NCBI GenBank assembly: GCA_028818855.1
Contig: JAPPMY010000161.1
Coordinates: forward strand, 1 to 32,790
Reading direction: 5' to 3'
Length of the DNA stretch: 32,790 bases
Origin: Rhodospirillales bacterium
GTDB lineage: Bacteria > Pseudomonadota > Alphaproteobacteria > UBA828
Shown here: positions 26,637-32,790 of the stretch, piece by piece
How the letters are laid out: every line of letters begins with the position of its first letter
Position numbering within the stretch: position 1 is the first letter of the stretch
The notes under the pieces: generated by a model
What the model was told of the DNA's origin: nothing
What the model saw: the letters and a program-made list of their open reading frames with translations, nothing else
Database searches by the model: none
Translations under genes and position numbers: made by a program

Positions 26637-26708
26637 TCCTTCCAGCCTGCGGGTGCCGGCGGCATAATCCCGGCGCCAAGAGACAGGCGAACATAGAGGG
26701 GCAGCATC

Positions 26709-27740
26709 ATGGAAGTCGGGCTTTACGGTAACACGCACGGTCAATCCTACCGCGACGAGGTGAACATGTTCCTCCACCACACGCCGGTGGAGGAGATGGA
26801 CCCGGTCCGGGTCGCGCTCACCGCCGAGCGTGCGGGCATTCACTCGATCTGGTATCCCGACCATGTCTGCATGCCCTTCGATTCCGAGAGCTTCCATACG
26901 GCCAACCAGTCTGGCCAGCGGGCCTACCAGCGCCGCCACAACATGCTGGACGGCGCCGTCGTCATGGGCGCCGTCGCGACACAGACCACGACGCTGAAGC
27001 TCGGGACCAGCGTGCTCATCGCGCCCTACCGGCATCCGCTTTCGGACGCGCGCCAATTCATGACCGTGGATCACCTCTCGGGCGGCCGGCTCATGCTGGG
27101 CGTCGGCGTCGGCTGGATGGTGGAAGAGTTCGACGCCGTCGGCATCGAGTACGAGGAGCGCAACCGGCGCACCGAGGAGTGCATCGAGATCTACAAGGCG
27201 TCGTGGACCGGGGACCTCGCCACGTTTGAGGGTAACTACTACAGCTTCCGGAACGTCTCGCAGGACCCGAAGCCGGTGCAGCAAGACCCGCACCCGCCGA
27301 TCGTCTTCGGCGGCAACACCATCCGGGGCGCGCGCCGCGCGGCGCGCTTCTGCAACGGGCTCTACCCGCTCTTCCTCGATTCGCACGTCGAGCCCGCCCG
27401 CTTCGTCCACCTCCAGGACGAAGTGAAGCGGGAGCTGGAGGCGCAGGGCCGGAGCCCGTCGGACTTCCTGATGCTGTGCGCCGCCTCGGCGCGCATCACC
27501 GACGCGGACGACCCAGCCGCGCAGGCAGCCGATCGCCGCACCTGCACCGGCACGGGCGAGCAAATCCTGGAGGACCTCGCGCAGTTCGCGGCCGCCGGCT
27601 ACTCCATGGTGGTCTGCATGCTGGAATGCCCCTCGGGCGCGCTTTCCGAGCAGCTCGATCAGATCGAGCGCTTCGGCGCCGAGGTGATCCCCGAGGCCAG
27701 GAAGCTCAGGCCGGCGGGCGAGTGGAAGCCCGTCACCTGA
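26709..27740 (+). CDS. Luciferase-like (LLM class) flavin-dependent oxidoreductase
   Basis: A 343-residue TIM-barrel oxidoreductase of the bacterial-luciferase superfamily, using FMN or F420. Seen: the N-terminal strand VGLYGNTHGQ, ERAGIHSIWYPDHVCMP, TTTLKLGTSVLIAPYRHP, LSGGRLMLGVGVGWMVEEFDAVGIEYEER (read in pieces) and PPIVFGGNT. These match the subgroup often annotated as F420-dependent, but alphaproteobacterial members frequently use FMN. Substrate unknown. AGGGG lies about 6 bases before the ATG. 72 bases separate it from the peroxiredoxin gene. Convergent with the dioxygenase; no strong terminator is seen in the 153-base gap. Confidence 0.88.
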   Translation: MEVGLYGNTHGQSYRDEVNMFLHHTPVEEMDPVRVALTAERAGIHSIWYPDHVCMPFDSESFHTANQSGQRAYQRRHNMLDGAVVMGAVATQTTTLKLGTSVLIAPYRHPLSDARQFMTVDHLSGGRLMLGVGVGWMVEEFDAVGIEYEERNRRTEECIEIYKASWTGDLATFEGNYYSFRNVSQDPKPVQQDPHPPIVFGGNTIRGARRAARFCNGLYPLFLDSHVEPARFVHLQDEVKRELEAQGRSPSDFLMLCAASARITDADDPAAQAADRRTCTGTGEQILEDLAQFAAAGYSMVVCMLECPSGALSEQLDQIERFGAEVIPEARKLRPAGEWKPVT

Positions 27741-27893
27741 CGCAGGCGCTGAGACGCCGGCCGGTCGTGCTCGCAGGTGCGCAGAATCTCAGGACGGTCA
27801 GCCGCCGCGAGCGATAAGGTACGGGTGCGTTTCCTCTTGAGACGGAAGAACGGATACCACTGCGCGTAAACTGAAATCCCCGCCGAACGTCGA

Positions 27894-28952
27894 TCAGTGG
27901 GTGAAGCGGGTCTCGGTATCCGCAGTGCCGAACTTCTCGCTGTCCTCGTCGCTCCACTCCTCGCCCGACGACTGGCTCTCGAATTTCTCGATCATGTAGT
28001 CGCCGGCGATGATCGGCGGGTACTTCGCTGGCTGTCCCGGGCCGTGGCAGGTCGGCAGGCACTCGATCAGCGCATCGTGGTTGGGCATGATGAAGTGGCA
28101 GGCGGAGAGGCGCTCTCCCGACCCCAGCGGCGGGTTCACGACGCGATGCCGTGTGGATTTCCAGCGATCGTTGGTCCAACGCATCAGGAAGTCGCCGATA
28201 TTGACCACGAACGACCCGGCAACCGCCGGCACGTCCACCCAGTTGCCCTCGGGGCTCCGCGCCTGCAGGCCGCCCGGCTTGTCCTCGATCAGGCAGATGG
28301 TGAGATTGTCGTAGTCCGAATGCTCGCCGGCGCGGAGCTGCCCCTCCTCCGGCTGCTGGTTCTGATCCGGGTAGTTGAGCACGCGCAGGATGCTGAAGCC
28401 CCTGTCGATCTTGTCCTCGAAATGGTCCTCTGGCAGGTCGAACGCGATCGCCGCGAGCCGGTGCAGGTGCTCCGAAAGCCGGTCCAGGGCCCTGATGTAC
28501 GCCTCGTACATGGGTCGCAGCGTCGCCGGGTTCTCAGGCCACATGTTGGGCCTGAAGAGGGGCAGGGCTTCCTCCGTGCGACAGGAGGGATGGTCCGGCA
28601 CCGCGAGCGGCCCGATCGAGAGCGATTCCTTCAGGTCGGGCGGTGTCTCCACGCCGATCGTCGCCGAGAGCTGCTCCGTGCCGACCGGCTCGTAGCCTCG
28701 GCTTCCCTGCTCCTCCTTCCGCTGCTTGATAGCGAGCTTCTCCTCCTGCGGCAGGTCGAAGAACGCGCGCGATTCGCGTTGCACGCCCTCGATCAGGGCC
28801 GGGTCGACTTGGTGGCCGGCAACCAGGAAGAAGCCGATATGCTCGCAGGCTCGGCTCATCTCGTCCGCGACGCGCTTCCTGTTGGCGCGGCTACCCCCGA
28901 AATAGGGGCCGATGTCGATCAGGGGGATCTCGGAGAGGGAGTTGGCCGGCAT
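27894..28952 (-). CDS. Isopenicillin N synthase-like Fe(II)/2-oxoglutarate dioxygenase
   Basis: A 352-residue non-heme iron oxygenase. The N-terminal DIOX_N part begins IPLIDIGPYFGG and includes IGFFLVAGH. The jelly-roll core carries the iron ligands His211 and Asp213 (GEHSDYDNLTI) and His269 (STRHRVVNPP), and the RxS co-substrate motif Arg281/Ser283 (RLSACHF). The RxS suggests 2-oxoglutarate use, but true isopenicillin N synthases also have it. No beta-lactam cluster is present, so a catabolic hydroxylase is likelier. The ATG at 28952 has GAGGA about 8 bases upstream. It lies 151 bases downstream of the hydantoinase A gene on the same strand. Confidence 0.9.
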   Translation of the reverse strand: MPANSLSEIPLIDIGPYFGGSRANRKRVADEMSRACEHIGFFLVAGHQVDPALIEGVQRESRAFFDLPQEEKLAIKQRKEEQGSRGYEPVGTEQLSATIGVETPPDLKESLSIGPLAVPDHPSCRTEEALPLFRPNMWPENPATLRPMYEAYIRALDRLSEHLHRLAAIAFDLPEDHFEDKIDRGFSILRVLNYPDQNQQPEEGQLRAGEHSDYDNLTICLIEDKPGGLQARSPEGNWVDVPAVAGSFVVNIGDFLMRWTNDRWKSTRHRVVNPPLGSGERLSACHFIMPNHDALIECLPTCHGPGQPAKYPPIIAGDYMIEKFESQSSGEEWSDEDSEKFGTADTETRFTH

Positions 28953-29103
28953 GGCAGTTCCTCGCGCCGCGCTTCAAGCCTTCCGCCACGCATTCCGTCG
29001 CATCCCGGGTGCCGAGGGACGACCGGCGGACGCGCGGCGGCCTTGGCAACGCCGTAACCTAGCCCGGATTTCTCGCCACTGTCACCGTCCGGCTCCGGTC
29101 CCG

Positions 29104-31176
29104 CTACACGTCGATCTCGATGTCGATCTCGAAGTCGCCGTAGCGGTTGACCGTGAGCTGCTGATTATTCCAGACCACTAGGGTCGAACCCTCGGTCTCG
29201 ATGATCGCGGTGCCGGCGATGCGGTTGCCGGGCTCGAGCCGTTCGCCGTCAAAAGTCTCGACCGGCGCGAACCCGCTTTCGCCCGGCAGGTACGCGAGAC
29301 GGGAGCCCTTCGCCGCCGCAGAGGGGTCCGGCCCGGCCATCGGCAGCTCCTCCGGCGTCACCGCGTCGACCCGCCCCACAGCCTCCATGCGGCAGGAGAC
29401 GAACTCCGCCGGATACCCCTCCATGCGGTAGTGATAGAGGACCTCGTGAGCGTCCTCGAAGGCAGAGACGATGGCCGCCAGATGATCCGCCGTCAGCGTC
29501 TCCGCCGAGGGCACGGGCGTCTCGATCTCGTAGACCTGGCCGGAGTAGCGGGCATCGATGAAGCGCTTGAGCGTCATGTCTTCGGGCGCGATCCCCTCTC
29601 CCTCCAGCGTACGGGTGAGCGCGCGCTCCATCTCGTCGTAGAGGGCCGACAGCCTGGCGAGGTCCGCCGCCTCGGCGGTGGTGTTGAAGGAGCGCATCAG
29701 GTTGTGCGTCACGTCCGCCCGCATCAGCCCCGACGCGCAGAGCACGCCTGGCCAGCGCGGCACGATCACGCGGGAGATGCCGAGCCTGCTGGCCAGCGTG
29801 CCGGCCTGCAGCGGCCCGGCGCCGCCGCCCACCAGCAGGGTGTAGGGGCGCGGGTCGATGCCGCGCTCGACCGAGAGGAGCCGCATGGCGCCAGCGAGCC
29901 GGCTGTTCATGATCTCGACGATGCGCGCGGCGGCGCCGGTGAGGTCGAGGCCGAGCGGGTCCGCGATCGTCTCCCTGATGGCGCGGTCGGCGAGCGCCGG
30001 CTGGAGCGCGGTGCGCCCGCCGAGGAAGTAGTCCGGGTTGATGTAGCCGAGGTGCACGAACGCGTCCGTCAGCGTCGGCGCCGTCCCGCCCCTGGCGTAG
30101 CAGGCCGGGCCGGGATTGGCGCCCGCGCTCTGCGGGCCGACGCGGAGCGCGCCGCCCGCATCCAGCCACGCGATCGACCCGCCGCCGGCGCCGATGGTGT
30201 GGACATCCACCGAGGGAATGGAGATCGGCTCCGTGTCGAGACGCTTCGCCCTGGTGATGGGGATCGAGCGGCCGGGCAGCACGCAGACGTCGAAGCTGGT
30301 GCCACCCGTATCGATGGTCATGACGTCGCTGCTGCCGGTCAGCTCACCGTAATAGACGCCGGCGAGAGCGCCCCCGGCCGGCCCGCTCGCCACCAGCGGG
30401 AGCGGATTCTTCAGGATGGCGTCAATGGTCGCGTGGCCGCCGTTGCACTGCATCACCAGTGGCTCGCCCTTGAGGCCAAGCTCGCTCATACGGTCGCGGA
30501 AGCTCTCCAGGTGCGTGCGCACCTCGACCATGATGCCTGCGCTCAGCACGGTGCAGAAAGTGCGCTCCCACTCGCGGATGACGGGCAGGATGTCGACGCT
30601 GGCGAGCACCGGGATATCCTCCCCCAGCACCTCGCGCGCGATCTCCTGGGCGCGCCGCTCGTGCGCCGGGTTGAGGAAGGACCAGAGGAAGGCGATTGCG
30701 ACCGCCTCGACCCCCTCGTCGCGCAGCAGCCCGACCGCGTCGCGAACGTCCTGCTCCTCCAGCGGAACGATCACGTCGCCCGCCTGATCGATCCGTTCGC
30801 GCACGGGCCGGCGCAGGTGGCGGTCGAGCAGCGACCACGGTGGTGGCGTGCGGAGGTTCCAGCGGTCCGGCTTGTTGCCCTCGCGGAACCAGAGGATGTC
30901 GCGATGCCCGTGGGTGCACAGCAGGCCCGTCTTCGGCAGGCGGCGCTGGACGAAGATGTTGGTGGCGGTGGTCGAGCCGTAGACGAAGCGGTCGCAGTCG
31001 CCAAGCAGCGCCGCGAGATCGGTGCCGAACTTGCCGGCCAGCATCTCGAGGCCGCCGATCACGCCGTCGGTCGGGTCCTCGGTAGTCGGCACCTTTGCCG
31101 ACTGGACAACACGCCCATCGGAAGCGACGCAATCGGTGTGGGTTCCGCCGATGTCGATGGCGGCGACATAGGCCAT
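29104..31176 (-). CDS. hyuA: Hydantoinase/oxoprolinase family protein, subunit A
   Basis: A 690-residue ATP-dependent amidohydrolase subunit of the N-methylhydantoinase A / 5-oxoprolinase family. The N-terminal ATPase-fold phosphate loop is AIDIGGTHTDCV, followed by YGSTTATNIF; a second nucleotide block is MTIDTGGTSFDVCVL, and GGGGAGPLQ-type sequence (VGGGAGPLQAG) occurs near 440. Family members open hydantoin or 5-oxoproline rings with ATP, or carboxylate ketones (acetone/acetophenone carboxylases); the substrate here is open. The ATG at 31176 has AGGGGAG about 7 bases upstream. It follows subunit B by 40 bases, as in most such operons. Confidence 0.92.
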   Translation of the reverse strand: MAYVAAIDIGGTHTDCVASDGRVVQSAKVPTTEDPTDGVIGGLEMLAGKFGTDLAALLGDCDRFVYGSTTATNIFVQRRLPKTGLLCTHGHRDILWFREGNKPDRWNLRTPPPWSLLDRHLRRPVRERIDQAGDVIVPLEEQDVRDAVGLLRDEGVEAVAIAFLWSFLNPAHERRAQEIAREVLGEDIPVLASVDILPVIREWERTFCTVLSAGIMVEVRTHLESFRDRMSELGLKGEPLVMQCNGGHATIDAILKNPLPLVASGPAGGALAGVYYGELTGSSDVMTIDTGGTSFDVCVLPGRSIPITRAKRLDTEPISIPSVDVHTIGAGGGSIAWLDAGGALRVGPQSAGANPGPACYARGGTAPTLTDAFVHLGYINPDYFLGGRTALQPALADRAIRETIADPLGLDLTGAAARIVEIMNSRLAGAMRLLSVERGIDPRPYTLLVGGGAGPLQAGTLASRLGISRVIVPRWPGVLCASGLMRADVTHNLMRSFNTTAEAADLARLSALYDEMERALTRTLEGEGIAPEDMTLKRFIDARYSGQVYEIETPVPSAETLTADHLAAIVSAFEDAHEVLYHYRMEGYPAEFVSCRMEAVGRVDAVTPEELPMAGPDPSAAAKGSRLAYLPGESGFAPVETFDGERLEPGNRIAGTAIIETEGSTLVVWNNQQLTVNRYGDFEIDIEIDV

Positions 31177-31216
31177 GGACGGCTCCCCTCGTGTCGTCCG
31201 GAGCAGCGTGGGTCGG

Positions 31217-32790
31217 CTAGCGGCCGTAGAGGTCGGGCGAGGAATCCTCGGCGGGGTCGCGGTCGAGGTCGGTGAAGGTGTCGCGGTTGGTCATCAGGCT
31301 CTGGCGGAGCGTCGACGTTCCCGGCTCCATCGGCGAGTTGAGAGGCGCGGGCCCGCGCTCTGCCTTGAGCGTCGCGCGGAGCGCCGCCGTCGCCGCCTCG
31401 TCCACCTCCAGGGTCTCGGCATCGAGCACCACGCCATAGTCCTGGCGCGCCGCCTCGATGCTCACGATCTCGTCGCGCACGTCGGCTGCGACAGTGGCGG
31501 GATCGCGGTCGTAGGGGTCGCCGTAGCCGCCACCCCCGCTCGCGATCACGACGTACTCCCAGCCCTGGGGCAGCTGAAACTTGCCGAGGCCAGAATAGAA
31601 GTGCCGCTCGTCGGGCTTCGCGGGATCGAAGGCGTAGACCGTGCCGCCGACGCCGCCGGCGCCGCCCACGGTCCCGTGGCTAAGATTGTTGTGGCCCCAG
31701 CAGGCGGTGTAGACGTCCATCGCGCTGGAGCCGTGCCCGGTGACGTGCGTGGTCACACCGGGTCCGCCGCGCCACTGGCCCGCTCCTTGAGAATCGGTTC
31801 TGATCTCCTGCTGCTTGACCATCACCGGATAGAGCCACTCCTCCATCTCGGTGCTCATGAAGGTCATGGCGCCGGCGACGCCCATCTCCATCATGCAGGG
31901 GCTGCCGTCGACGCCGCTGGCGGCACCCCCGCCGCCGCACTCGTTAAAGTTGGCGTAGGCCCAGAGCTTGCTCGCGCCGTTACGTTCGTCGACCCCAATG
32001 TAAGTGCTCCACTGGATCAGCGTGCTGCCGGCCGCCGCCATCTCCGGCGTGGCGCCGGCGGCGGCCCGCAGCAGCGCACGGTAGACCACCTCGGCGGCCC
32101 CGGTGGTGGAGTGCTGGGTCGAGAAAGGCGCCGTCGCGCTGCAGATCGTCCCTTCCGGGCAGATGATCTCCACGTGGCGGTGGAAGCCCTCGTTCTTGGG
32201 GATGCTGGGATCGACGCAGAAGGCAAGTGTGCCAACGACCGCTGCTTCCGTCGCCCCGTGGAGCGAGGCGTTAAGCGTGCCGATCATCTGCGGCGGACAC
32301 TCCGAGAGGTCGACGATCCACCTGTCGTCTTCCACGGAGAGCCGGGTGCGCACCGGCACGTTCTTGGTGCCGTAGCCGTTGCTGTCCATCCAGTCTTCGC
32401 CGTAGTAGGTGCCGGGCCGCATCTTGCGGATATCGGCGCCGACGCGGCGCGAGGTGTAGTCGAGCAGCTCGGCCGTGTAGCGGCGCACGGTCTCTGGCCC
32501 GTAGCGCTCGATCAGCGCGGCGAGCTGCTCCTTGCCGCGCCAGGTGCAGGCCACGTGCGCCATCAGGTCGCCGTGGCTGTTGGTGCGCGCCCGTAGGTTG
32601 CCGAGGTAAAGCTCCAGCACGTCCCGGCGCAGCTTGCCGCGCTCGAACAGCTTGATCGGCGGGATCTTGAGCCCCTCGCTGTAGAGGTCCTTGGAGTAAG
32701 GATAGGTGGGCACGTAGGCCGGCGTGCCCATGTCTGCCAGATGGCCGCGCGCCATCGACCAGAACATCAGCTCGCCTTCGTGGAACACCG
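31217..32790 (-). CDS. hyuB: Hydantoinase B/oxoprolinase family protein (5' end outside window)
   Basis: At least 523 residues of the B subunit, partner of the A subunit just downstream. The frame is open at the window edge: an in-frame GTG at 32788 is internal, since family members begin tens of residues earlier. Conserved blocks: the N-terminal MFWSMARGHLADMG, NLRARTNSHGDLMAHVA, TLNASLHGATEAAVVGTL, NEGFHRHVEIICPEGT, then GAGQWRGGPGV and the C-terminal ASGGGGYGDPYDRDP. B subunits carry residues for the hydrolytic half of the ATP-coupled reaction. Confidence 0.92.
   Translation of the reverse strand, partial: VFHEGELMFWSMARGHLADMGTPAYVPTYPYSKDLYSEGLKIPPIKLFERGKLRRDVLELYLGNLRARTNSHGDLMAHVACTWRGKEQLAALIERYGPETVRRYTAELLDYTSRRVGADIRKMRPGTYYGEDWMDSNGYGTKNVPVRTRLSVEDDRWIVDLSECPPQMIGTLNASLHGATEAAVVGTLAFCVDPSIPKNEGFHRHVEIICPEGTICSATAPFSTQHSTTGAAEVVYRALLRAAAGATPEMAAAGSTLIQWSTYIGVDERNGASKLWAYANFNECGGGGAASGVDGSPCMMEMGVAGAMTFMSTEMEEWLYPVMVKQQEIRTDSQGAGQWRGGPGVTTHVTGHGSSAMDVYTACWGHNNLSHGTVGGAGGVGGTVYAFDPAKPDERHFYSGLGKFQLPQGWEYVVIASGGGGYGDPYDRDPATVAADVRDEIVSIEAARQDYGVVLDAETLEVDEAATAALRATLKAERGPAPLNSPMEPGTSTLRQSLMTNRDTFTDLDRDPAEDSSPDLYGR

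Noticed and set aside
29431..31275. A 614-codon plus-strand frame opposite hyuA
   Set aside because: Antisense shadow: Arg/Ala/Gly-rich, no motif, no ribosome site, fully overlapped by the conserved hyuA frame.

Overview
The window is about 33 kb of chromosomal DNA, GC-rich nearly throughout (two 60-base blocks counted by hand, 5521-5580 and 6961-7020, are 67-68% G+C), tightly packed, with many 1-20 base spacings and ATGA-type overlaps. The gene families point to an alphaproteobacterium, probably Rhodospirillales-like: the order mltB-rlpA-dacA-tmk-holB-metG-tatD-MBL hydrolase, the short basic protein beside metY, the orphan OmpR-type regulator, and the pairing of an AsmA/YhdP-like protein with glnE and a peroxiredoxin. 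The taxonomic call is inference from gene order and protein style. No rRNA, tRNA, CRISPR array or complete insertion sequence was seen.

Layout. 1-3131: the 3' part of an SDR oxidoreductase, a small basic protein, then metY and an alpha/beta hydrolase two bases apart. 3156-3845: an orphan response regulator on the minus strand, preceded by a 25-codon reading frame that overlaps its start and by about 340 bases without a convincing gene. 4261-14783: a long minus-strand run, read from high to low coordinates: mltB, rlpA, dacA (peptidoglycan remodelling and daughter-cell separation), tmk, holB (dTMP synthesis, clamp loading), metG, tatD, an MBL hydrolase, an AT-rich inserted gene, a broken second copy of the MBL 3' end, then mazG. 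14893-19946: a 2-hydroxyacid dehydrogenase divergent from a class-III aminotransferase, an acyl-CoA synthetase and a FrnE-type DsbA protein. 19980-26636: a large AsmA/YhdP-like envelope protein divergent from glnE, which is followed by a Bcp/PrxQ peroxiredoxin. 26709-32790: a luciferase-like flavin oxidoreductase, an isopenicillin-N-synthase-like dioxygenase, and a hydantoinase/oxoprolinase A-B pair cut by the window end.

Two places stand out. First, between the MBL hydrolase and mazG lies a roughly 0.9 kb AT-rich segment (42% G+C over 6181-6300) holding one gene whose C-terminus carries a HEPN-type R-x4-H signature. It is flanked by two directly repeated but diverged copies (about 85% identical by hand alignment) of the last 340 or so bases of the MBL gene; one copy is functional and the other truncated and frameshifted. 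This looks like a one-gene element that entered at a gene 3' end and restored that end. Second, the glnE product keeps an intact adenylyltransferase active site but its deadenylylase domain has lost both catalytic aspartates (Ala200 and Asn202), so it is probably a one-way modifier of glutamine synthetase.
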